Origin: Solirubrobacteraceae bacterium
GTDB taxonomy: Bacteria > Actinomycetota > Thermoleophilia > Solirubrobacterales > Solirubrobacteraceae
Assembly (NCBI GenBank): GCA_030038955.1
Contig: JASHQV010000349.1
Coordinates: forward strand, 1 to 6,387
Length of the DNA: 6,387 bases
Direction: 5' to 3'
Under the pieces are notes generated by a model. It was not told where the DNA came from. It saw only the letters and a program-made list of their open reading frames with translations, and did not search any database. The translations under genes and the position numbers were made by a program. Positions 1 to 5,015 of this stretch are shown in pieces (within the stretch, counting starts at the first letter, position 1; each line of letters starts with the position of its first letter).

Positions 1-741
1 GAGGGCGAGGCGCTGCCTACCCTGTACTCGCTCGACAGCGAGTTCGTGATCTACGCCGGCACCTTCTCCAAGATCCTGTCCCCCGGCGTGCGGCTCGGCT
101 GGGCGGTCGCGCCGGCGCCGGTGCTGGCGAAGATGAACATCGGCAAGCAGGCCAGCGACCTGTGCTCGTCGTCGATCTCGCAGTACTTCGTGAGCGCCTA
201 CTTCGAGTCGGGCCAGTGGGAGGACTACGTGCGCTCGCTGATCGAGATCTATCGGCTGCGACGCGACGTGATGCTCGACGCGCTGGCCGAGCACTTTCCG
301 CGCGAGGCCGTCTGGACGCACCCACGCGGGGGGCTGTTCCTGTGGGCGACGCTGCCGGACTACATCGACACCACCGACCTGCTGGCCCGTGCGCTGCAGG
401 AGCATGTGGCGTTCGTGCCCGGCCGCGCCGCCTACGTCGATGGGCGTGGCGGCTCGGAGATGCGGCTGAACTTCTCCGGCATCGGCGAGGACGAGATCCG
501 CGAGGGGATCCGCCGGATCGGCGAGGTGATCCGGGAGCAGGTGGCGCTGTACGGGACGCTCACCGGTCGGGTGCGGCCCGCGCCGCCGGCTGTGGGCACG
601 GCGGCGGGGACGGCGGCGTCACAGGCCGACGGGCTTGGGCTCGGCTCCGTGGGCTCGCCGGCAGCCGGTGCGGAGGCCACGACGGCCGACGGAGCGGCGC
701 TCGCCAAGGTCCTGCGCCTGCCGCGCAAGCGGGCCAGCTGA
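1..741 (+). CDS. PLP-dependent aminotransferase, class I/II (fold type I), 3' part only
   Basis: The reading frame is open from base 1 and ends at TGA 739-741, leaving 246 C-terminal residues. The N-terminal half (dimer arm and PLP-phosphate binding region) lies left of the window. GTFSK at residues 20-24 followed by ILSPGVRLGW is the Schiff-base lysine region (K24, bases 70-72) of the aminotransferase group that includes 2-aminoadipate/LysN-like enzymes and MocR C-terminal domains. EMRLNFSG at 153-160 supplies the usual arginine (R155) that holds the substrate alpha-carboxylate. The small domain with HPRGGLFLWATLP near 100-112 also fits. Such enzymes move an amino group between an amino acid and a 2-oxo acid in the cytoplasm; the substrate cannot be read from this fragment. 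From about residue 186 the chain becomes an Ala/Gly/Ser/Thr-rich tail ending in a basic LPRKRAS, beyond the normal end of the fold. The next gene starts 13 bases downstream, so the two are probably co-transcribed. Confidence 0.9.
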   Translation, partial: EGEALPTLYSLDSEFVIYAGTFSKILSPGVRLGWAVAPAPVLAKMNIGKQASDLCSSSISQYFVSAYFESGQWEDYVRSLIEIYRLRRDVMLDALAEHFPREAVWTHPRGGLFLWATLPDYIDTTDLLARALQEHVAFVPGRAAYVDGRGGSEMRLNFSGIGEDEIREGIRRIGEVIREQVALYGTLTGRVRPAPPAVGTAAGTAASQADGLGLGSVGSPAAGAEATTADGAALAKVLRLPRKRAS

Positions 742-754
742 CCGGCCCCGGCGG

Positions 755-1711
755 ATGAGCGCTGTCGCGGTGCTGAAGGGCGGGCGCTCGCTCGAGCGTC
801 AGGTGTCGCTGCGGTCGGGCGCCCGCGTGGAGGATGCGCTCGAGCGACTCGGACACCGGGTGGCGGCGATCGACGTCGACGTCGATCTCGGCGCGCGGCT
901 GACCGAAGCCACGCCCGACGTGGCATTCGTCGCCCTACACGGCCGCGACGGCGAGGACGGCACCGTCCAGGAGCTCCTGGAGGTGCTCGGGATCCCGTAC
1001 ACGGGTTCGCGCGTGTCGGCCTGCATGCGCGCCTCCGACAAGGTGCTCGCGAAGCACGCGATGGTCGACCAGGGGATCCCGACGCCGAGCTTCTTCGCAT
1101 TCAACGAGACCGCCTTCCAGGTGCTCGGGGCCGCCCAGGCGCTGCCCGCCGTCGAGCATCGGCTGAGCTTCCCGATCGTCGTCAAGCCGGCCAGCCAGGG
1201 GTCGGCGCTGGGGATCAAGTTCGCGCGCGACGGCGCCGAGCTGCCGGGGGCGCTGCTGGCGGCGTTCTCGTACGACCACAAGGTGCTGCTCGAGCGCTAC
1301 GTCGCCGGGCGCGACCTGGCGGTCTCGATCCTGGAGGACAGCGACGAGCCGCGGGCGCTGCCGATCGTAGAGGCGGTACCCGAGCAGGAGGACTTCTACG
1401 ACTTCGAGTCGCGCTACGAGATCGGGCGCACCCGCTTCGTGTGCCCCGCCGAGCTCGAGCCGGCGGTGGCGCAGCGGGCCGAGGAGCTGGCGCTCGACGT
1501 CTACCGGATGCTCGGCTGCTCGGGGTTCGCGCGGGTCGACCTGATGCTCGAGCACGGCAGCGACGAGCTGTTCGTGCTCGAGGCCAACACGATCCCGGGG
1601 CTGACCGAGACGAGCCTCGTGCCGCAGGCGGCCGATGCCGCCGGGATCACGTTCGATCGGCTGATCGAGCGGATCCTGCAGGCAGCGCTGGGGCGGGGTC
1701 AGCAGCCCTGA
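755..1711 (+). CDS. ddl: D-alanine--D-alanine ligase (ATP-grasp)
   Basis: This 318-residue protein has the usual Ddl length (about 300-370). Ddl joins two D-alanines with ATP to make the dipeptide that ends the peptidoglycan stem peptide; it is cytoplasmic. Visible motifs: GGRSLERQVSLRSG at 9-22, with E14 in the place of the glutamate that binds the first D-Ala; HGRDGEDG at 62-69; SDK before the central domain; K144 in VVKPASQGSALGI, with S150; FYDFESRY around 214-221; then R260 and D262, E276 and N278 in LEANTIPGLTETSLVPQAA, which bind Mg-ATP and substrate. All catalytic positions I can check are present. Small departures are ERQVS for the commoner ERE/HEVS, and GSALG for GSSVG. The ATG at 755 was chosen because the protein begins directly with the first beta strand (SAVAVLKGG); in-frame starts further upstream lie inside the aminotransferase gene. 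No strong Shine-Dalgarno is seen, so translation may be coupled to the preceding gene. A ligase for another dipeptide or depsipeptide remains possible. Confidence 0.93.
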   Translation: MSAVAVLKGGRSLERQVSLRSGARVEDALERLGHRVAAIDVDVDLGARLTEATPDVAFVALHGRDGEDGTVQELLEVLGIPYTGSRVSACMRASDKVLAKHAMVDQGIPTPSFFAFNETAFQVLGAAQALPAVEHRLSFPIVVKPASQGSALGIKFARDGAELPGALLAAFSYDHKVLLERYVAGRDLAVSILEDSDEPRALPIVEAVPEQEDFYDFESRYEIGRTRFVCPAELEPAVAQRAEELALDVYRMLGCSGFARVDLMLEHGSDELFVLEANTIPGLTETSLVPQAADAAGITFDRLIERILQAALGRGQQP

Positions 1712-1715
1712 CGTC

Positions 1716-1754
1716 CTGGGGGGGCGCCGCCCGTTCCGGGCGGCGCCCCCCCAG
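1716..1754. terminator. 18-bp perfect GC hairpin between convergent genes, likely bidirectional terminator
   Basis: Bases 1716-1733 pair without mismatch to 1737-1754, leaving a TTC loop at 1734-1736. The stem is almost all G-C, with seven consecutive G-C pairs near its base. It begins 5 bases after the ddl stop and lies about 110 bases past the stop of the opposing nuclease gene, so it can serve both transcripts. There is no T-tract on either side, so it is a U-less hairpin of the kind often found in high-GC actinobacteria. Termination itself is inferred from position and structure. Confidence 0.75.
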
Positions 1755-1800
1755 ACGGTCACGACATCGGAACCTCCGGGCGACCACGAGACCGGCGGCG

Positions 1801-1848
1801 CCCGGGGAGGGCCACGCCCGGGGAGGGCCGCGCCCGGGGAGGGCCACG
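1801..1848. repeat. Three tandem 16-bp G-rich repeats
   Basis: Three adjacent copies of CCCGGGGAGGGCCRCG occupy 1801-1816, 1817-1832 and 1833-1848. The first and third are identical; the second has G instead of A at position 13 of the unit. The array sits in the convergent intergenic region, just after the nuclease stop when read on the minus strand. The plus strand carries six G-runs (GGGG-A-GGG three times), and each junction GGGC-CAC-GCCC can form a 4-bp mini-hairpin. There are too few copies, and no spacers, for a CRISPR. Function is unknown. Confidence 0.9.
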
Positions 1849-1863
1849 ACCCCCGCCCCCGCG

Positions 1864-2349
1864 CTACTCGCCCGCGAAGTCCTCTGGCTTGACGTGATCG
1901 AGGAAGTCCTTGAACTTCTCGACCACCTCTTCGGTGTCCTCGACCTCGTGCTCGAACTCGATCGCCGACTCGGCGATCACGTCGTCCGCTGCGAAGATCG
2001 GCGCGCCTGCGCGGACCGCCAGCGCTAGCGCGTCGCTCGGACGCGAGTCGATCTCCAGCTCGCGACCGCCAGAGCGCAGCGAGATCGACGCGTAGAACGT
2101 GTTCTCGCGCAGCTCGGTGACCGACACCCTGGTGCACTCCACCTCGAGCTCGCCGAGCACGTCGGACAGCAGGTCGTGGGTCATCGGGCGCGGCGTCGAT
2201 GCACCCTGCAGCTTCATCAGGATCGCTGCGGCCTCGGGATGTCCGATCCAGATCGGCAGGAACTTGTTGCTCTCGATCGTCTTCAGCAACACGATCGGCT
2301 GCTTGCCGACCATGTCGAAGCTAACGCCGTAGATGACCATCTCCTGCAC
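1864..2349 (-). CDS. Bifunctional nuclease family protein (DUF151/BFN domain)
   Basis: The 161-residue protein matches the DUF151 family along most of its length. Its family signature includes QPIVLLKTIESNKFLPIWIG at 17-36, then EAAAILMKLQG, TPRPMTHDLL at 52-61, the VTELRENTFYA stretch at 78-87, and SRPSDALALAVRAGAPIFA at 102-120. Some members have been reported to cleave DNA and RNA, but the cellular role in bacteria is unsettled. The catalytic domain fills residues 1-130; the rest is an acidic, probably helical tail (EDTEEVVEKFKDFLDHV, ending PEDFAGE), as in other actinobacterial members. No UVR domain follows. The GTG at 2349 is preferred over the ATG at 2340: an AGGAG lies 8 bases before the GTG, while the ATG would have its GGAG immediately adjacent. 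It converges with ddl and diverges from the membrane-protein gene at 2471, so it appears to be a single-gene unit. Confidence 0.92.
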   Translation of the reverse strand: MQEMVIYGVSFDMVGKQPIVLLKTIESNKFLPIWIGHPEAAAILMKLQGASTPRPMTHDLLSDVLGELEVECTRVSVTELRENTFYASISLRSGGRELEIDSRPSDALALAVRAGAPIFAADDVIAESAIEFEHEVEDTEEVVEKFKDFLDHVKPEDFAGE

Positions 2350-2357
2350 CGGGGCCG

Positions 2358-2362
2358 CTCCT
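2358..2362 (-). promoter_or_regulatory. Shine-Dalgarno deciding the GTG start of the nuclease gene
   Basis: On the minus strand AGGAG (plus-strand CTCCT) lies 8 bases before the GTG at 2349. This is the best ribosome binding site in the window and favours that start over the in-frame ATG three codons later. Confidence 0.75.
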
Positions 2363-2378
2363 GACTCGGGAGATCTGA

Positions 2379-2384
2379 AGTATA
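2379..2384 (-). promoter_or_regulatory. Probable -10 box of the nuclease gene
   Basis: Read on the minus strand the hexamer is TATACT, five of six matches to TATAAT, in a locally AT-rich spot of an otherwise GC-rich region. Transcription would begin near 2372, giving a leader of about 20 bases that includes the Shine-Dalgarno. The -35 region (about 2402-2407, CTGGTG on the minus strand) is a poor match. Confidence 0.55.
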
Positions 2385-2470
2385 GGTTCCCGCTTTCCGG
2401 GCACCAGACGCCCCCACCCTCCGGTCGCCAGGGGCTTCCCGCCGAGCGCGGATCTAGCCTCTGCCGTCAC

Positions 2471-3151
2471 GTGAGCACCGCCCCCCGGATCGCCGGGCCG
2501 ACGCGGCCCCGCTACCCGCCGCCACCGCGCAGCGAGCCGCACTGGCCGCCGTTGCTGTGCATCGCCGCCGCGATCCTGCTGGAGATCCTGCTCCCGAGCC
2601 GTCTGATCCCGGGACCGTCGTGGCTGTTCCCCGCGCTCGAGTCGGTGATGCTGGTAGTGCTGCTGGTCGCCTCGCCGCAGCGGGTCACCGGCGAGCACAC
2701 GCTGCGCCGCCCGCTGGCACTCGGCGCCACGGCGCTCGTCAGCATCGCCAACGCGATCTCGCTGGGGCTGCTGTGCGGCAACCTCCTGCACCACCAGTTG
2801 ACGCAGGGGAAGGCGCTGATCATCGCCGGGGTGCTGATCTGGTTCACCAACGTGCTGGTGTTCTCGCTGTGGTTCTGGGAGACCGACCGCGGCGGCCCCG
2901 GCCGCCGCGCCGCGGGCCACGACGGGGCGCCCGACTTCCTGTTCCCGCAGATGTCGGACACGTGGCTGTTGCCGGAGTGGCGCCCGGCGTATCTGGACTA
3001 CCTGTACGTGTCGGTCACGAACGCGACCGCGTTCAGTCCCACCGACACGATGCCGCTGACGCCGACGGCGAAGTCGGTGATGGGGCTGCAGTCGCTGATC
3101 TCGCTGGTGACGATCCTGCTGGTCGTCTCCCGCGCCGTCGGCATCCTGTGA
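2471..3151 (+). CDS. Conserved-looking integral membrane protein, five helices, channel-like C-terminus; function unknown
   Basis: I do not recognise a named family. The 226-residue protein starts with a Pro/Arg-rich cytoplasmic segment (1-25). Hydrophobic helices follow at about 26-45, 50-68, 81-105 and 114-137. A polar loop of about 40 residues rich in Gly, Arg and Asp comes next, then an amphipathic stretch at 173-190 (YLDYLYVSVTNATAFSPTDT) and a last helix at 200-222. The order 'short hydrophobic segment, polar turn SPTDTMPLTP, final helix' resembles the pore loop and inner helix of two-helix potassium channels and the end of DUF1345 proteins, but the TxGYG selectivity filter is absent. 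The GTG at 2471 is chosen because no start follows it before the first helix, and upstream extensions would run into the nuclease promoter. No Shine-Dalgarno is visible. A weak TAGCCT lies 10 bases before the start. The gene is divergent from the nuclease gene and stands 137 bases before fprA. Confidence 0.8.
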   Translation: MSTAPRIAGPTRPRYPPPPRSEPHWPPLLCIAAAILLEILLPSRLIPGPSWLFPALESVMLVVLLVASPQRVTGEHTLRRPLALGATALVSIANAISLGLLCGNLLHHQLTQGKALIIAGVLIWFTNVLVFSLWFWETDRGGPGRRAAGHDGAPDFLFPQMSDTWLLPEWRPAYLDYLYVSVTNATAFSPTDTMPLTPTAKSVMGLQSLISLVTILLVVSRAVGIL

Positions 3152-3217
3152 GACGAGCGGCTCGACCGGTAAGACAGCTCCGCCTGGGGGATTCGACTGC
3201 TTCCGTCGGGCGCTCGT

Positions 3218-3270
3218 GCGGTGAATTCGCATTCATTGATCTTCTCGATCAATGAATGCGAATTCACCGC
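3218..3270. repeat. 24-bp perfect inverted repeat with 5-nt loop, upstream of fprA; candidate operator
   Basis: Bases 3218-3241 are the exact reverse complement of 3247-3270, with TTCTC at 3242-3246 between them. The arms are about half A+T, clearly unlike the surrounding DNA. Each arm contains its own smaller dyad: TGAATTCGCATTCA at 3222-3235 and TGAATGCGAATTCA at 3253-3266, whose centres are 31 bp apart, about three helical turns. The repeat lies 66 bases after the membrane-protein stop and ends 18 bases before the fprA ATG, overlapping where the -35 region of that gene should be. This position suggests a repressor or activator binding site. As RNA it could also act as a terminator for the upstream gene, though no T-tract follows. 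Regulator unknown. Confidence 0.85.
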
Positions 3271-3281
3271 TCTAATACTCT
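3271..3281 (+). promoter_or_regulatory. Possible -10 region of fprA
   Basis: Two overlapping candidates are present: TCTAAT at 3271-3276 (five of six to TATAAT) and TACTCT at 3276-3281 (fits the relaxed actinobacterial TANNNT). The first would start transcription at about GTG 3283, the second at about ATG 3289, so the message may be leaderless. No good -35 is seen; its place is occupied by the right arm of the inverted repeat. Confidence 0.4.
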
Positions 3282-3288
3282 GGTGGGT

Positions 3289-4707
3289 ATGGCGTCCGCT
3301 CGCCCTGGAACCCCTGAGAACCCGCTTCGCGTGGCGATCGTCGGCTCGGGTCCGGCCGGCCTCTACGCCGCCGGCCAGCTGCTCGGTCGCGACGACCCGG
3401 TCGTGCTGGTCGACGTGTTCGACCGCCTGCCGACGCCGTGGGGCCTGGTCCGCGCTGGAGTGGCGCCCGACCATCCGAAGATCAAGTCGGTCACGCGCGT
3501 GTTCGAGAAGACCGCCCGCAAGCCGGGGTTCCGCTTCCACGGGAACCTCGAGGTCGGCAGCGATGTGACCCACGAGCAGCTGGTCAACGCCTACCACGCC
3601 GTGATCTACGCGGTCGGGAGCGCCGGCGACCGGCGGCTTGGGATCGACGGGGAGCAGCTGCCGGGCAGCCACGCCGCCACGGAGTTCGTCGCCTGGTACA
3701 ACGGCCATCCCGACTACGCCGACCTGCAGTTCGACCTTTCGTGCCGCCGGGCCGTGGTCGTCGGCAACGGCAACGTCGCGCTCGACGTCGCGCGGATGCT
3801 GGCGCTGTCGACCGAGGAGCTGGCGGCTACCGACATCGCCGACCACGCGCTCGAGGCGCTTCGCTCGAGCCGGATCGAGGAGGTCGTGGTCCTGGGCCGC
3901 CGCGGCCCCGCGCAGGTGGCGTTCACCAACCCCGAGCTGCGCGAGCTGGCCGATCTCGAGCTCGCCGACGTGATCGTCCACCTCGCCGACGTGCAGCTGG
4001 ACGCGCGCAGCACCGCCGCGCTCGCGGACGCCGACGGCACCACCAAGCGCAACGTGGAGACGCTCGCCCAGTATGCGGCCACGCCTTCGAGCGGGCGACC
4101 GCGCCGGATCGTGCTGCGGTTCCTCGCTTCGCCCGTGAGGATCGAGGGCGACGGCCGCGTCGAGTCGATCACGATCGCCCGCAACGAGCTCGTCGCCGGC
4201 GCCGACGGCGTCCTCCGCGCGCGTCCGACGGGACGGACCGAGCAGCTCGAGACTGGGCTCGTGCTCCGCTCGATCGGCTACGTCGGCACGCCGCTTCCCG
4301 GCGTGCCGTTCGACGCTCGCCGGAGCACCGTGCTCAACCAGCAAGGACGCGTGGTCGACCCCGACACCGGCGAGCCGCTGTGCGGCGTGTACGTGACCGG
4401 GTGGATCAAGCGCGGCCCGTCCGGCGTGATCGGCACCAACAAGAAGTGCGCCCAGGAGACAACGGAGCTGCTGCTGGAAGACTGCGCCCAGGGGCGGCTG
4501 GTGGACCCCGCGGGGTCGGCCGACGAGCTGCTGACGCTGCTGCACGAGCGCACGCACGTGGTCGACTACGCGGGCTGGGAGGCGATCGACGCGCACGAGC
4601 GCTCGCTCGGCGAGCCGCAGGGGAGGCCGAGGGTCAAGCTCGTGCGCCGCGCGGAGCTGCTCGAGCGCGCGCGGCCGCTGAGCCCCTCGGCAACCAACAG
4701 ACGCTGA
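3289..4707 (+). CDS. fprA: Ferredoxin/adrenodoxin-type NADP+ reductase (FAD-dependent)
   Basis: The 472-residue protein is the size of mycobacterial FprA and mitochondrial adrenodoxin reductase (about 450-490). It passes electrons from NADPH through FAD to ferredoxins, often for cytochrome P450s or other iron-sulfur enzymes. It is soluble. Visible motifs: the FAD-binding VAIVGSGPAG at 15-24; RLPTPWGLVRAGVAPDHP at 46-63, typical of this family; the NADP-binding VVGNGNVALDVAR with GNGNVA at 159-164; LGRRGPAQVAFT from 202, whose arginines suit the 2'-phosphate of NADPH; and near the end GWIKRGPSGVIGTNKK at 371-386, which closes over FAD and nicotinamide. There is no extra ferredoxin domain, unlike FprB. 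The ATG at 3289 leaves a short N-terminus before the first strand. GTG 3283 and ATG 3256 are in-frame alternatives, the latter inside the inverted repeat and without a ribosome binding site. It appears to be expressed on its own, probably under control of that repeat. The redox partner is not in the window. Confidence 0.95.
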   Translation: MASARPGTPENPLRVAIVGSGPAGLYAAGQLLGRDDPVVLVDVFDRLPTPWGLVRAGVAPDHPKIKSVTRVFEKTARKPGFRFHGNLEVGSDVTHEQLVNAYHAVIYAVGSAGDRRLGIDGEQLPGSHAATEFVAWYNGHPDYADLQFDLSCRRAVVVGNGNVALDVARMLALSTEELAATDIADHALEALRSSRIEEVVVLGRRGPAQVAFTNPELRELADLELADVIVHLADVQLDARSTAALADADGTTKRNVETLAQYAATPSSGRPRRIVLRFLASPVRIEGDGRVESITIARNELVAGADGVLRARPTGRTEQLETGLVLRSIGYVGTPLPGVPFDARRSTVLNQQGRVVDPDTGEPLCGVYVTGWIKRGPSGVIGTNKKCAQETTELLLEDCAQGRLVDPAGSADELLTLLHERTHVVDYAGWEAIDAHERSLGEPQGRPRVKLVRRAELLERARPLSPSATNRR

Positions 4708-4760
4708 CGTTCGCGTGGCCCGGCTAAAGAGATTCGCGCGCCGGGACGATCGGAAGCCAG

Positions 4761-5015
4761 ATGCATTTCTATACGGTTCAACGCGCCTGGGCATCGCTGC
4801 TGGCGATCGGCGTACCGACCGCGTGCCTGTCACTAGTGTGGGTGGTGTTCATGGGTGGGCGACCCGTGGTTGCGCTGCTGGCGTTCGCATACCTGCTGAT
4901 CGCCGTCACCGGCCGCGCCCAAGCGGCCCGGCACGAGCGGCGTGAGCAGCCGCACCGCCGCAAGCGGGTCGTCACCCAGCTCGAGCGGATCCGCTCGACG
5001 CTCCCCGACCTCTAG
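4761..5015 (+). CDS. Small two-helix membrane protein, function unknown
   Basis: I recognise no family. The 84-residue product has two hydrophobic segments, about residues 10-31 and 35-51, separated by a short MGGRP turn. A strongly basic and charged cytoplasmic tail follows (RHERREQPHRRKR, then a short probable helix ending LPDL). A modest GGAAG lies 4 bases before the ATG. The last 74 bases overlap the nominal start of the MFS gene in another frame. In that overlap nearly every third base is G or C in this gene's frame, while the transporter's frame has several codons ending in A or T, so I take this gene as the one really selected there. It begins 53 bases after the fprA stop and may be read with the transporter. 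It could be a small accessory subunit of that transporter, but nothing in the sequence shows this. Confidence 0.65.
   Translation: MHFYTVQRAWASLLAIGVPTACLSLVWVVFMGGRPVVALLAFAYLLIAVTGRAQAARHERREQPHRRKRVVTQLERIRSTLPDL

Noticed and set aside
46..741. GTG at 46 as the start of the aminotransferase
   Set aside because: The frame is open to base 1 and the residues before 46 belong to the domain. The PLP lysine lies only 8 codons after it, so the gene clearly begins outside the window.
1801..1848. Tandem repeats as a CRISPR array
   Set aside because: The units are only 16 bp and directly adjacent with no spacers, and no cas gene is present.
935..2137. Minus-strand open frame of 400 codons opposite ddl and across the nuclease gene
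   Set aside because: It crosses the terminator hairpin and the tandem repeats and overlaps two well-supported genes. Its composition is that of a GC shadow.
3152..3217. Possible small RNA or tmRNA fragment between the membrane protein and the inverted repeat
   Set aside because: A GGGGGATTCGAC stretch looked suggestive, but the region is too short and shows no stable fold or tRNA-like end.
2321..3232. Minus-strand open frame opposite the membrane protein
   Set aside because: Its translation is a Gln/Arg/His-rich low-complexity string typical of antisense frames of hydrophobic genes.
4719..4745. Possible terminator after fprA (CCCGGC ... GCCGGG)
   Set aside because: It has only 6 base pairs with a 15-base loop and no T-tract, so it is too weak to call.
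2998..4833. Long minus-strand open frame (611 codons) opposite fprA
   Set aside because: It is the antisense shadow of fprA, caused by high GC at third positions. The translation is Arg/Ala/Val/His-rich with no motif, and it runs through the inverted repeat and an intergenic region.
4715..4945. Alternative 76-codon frame overlapping the small membrane protein
   Set aside because: It has no hydrophobic pattern and poor third-position GC bias compared with the frame starting at 4761.
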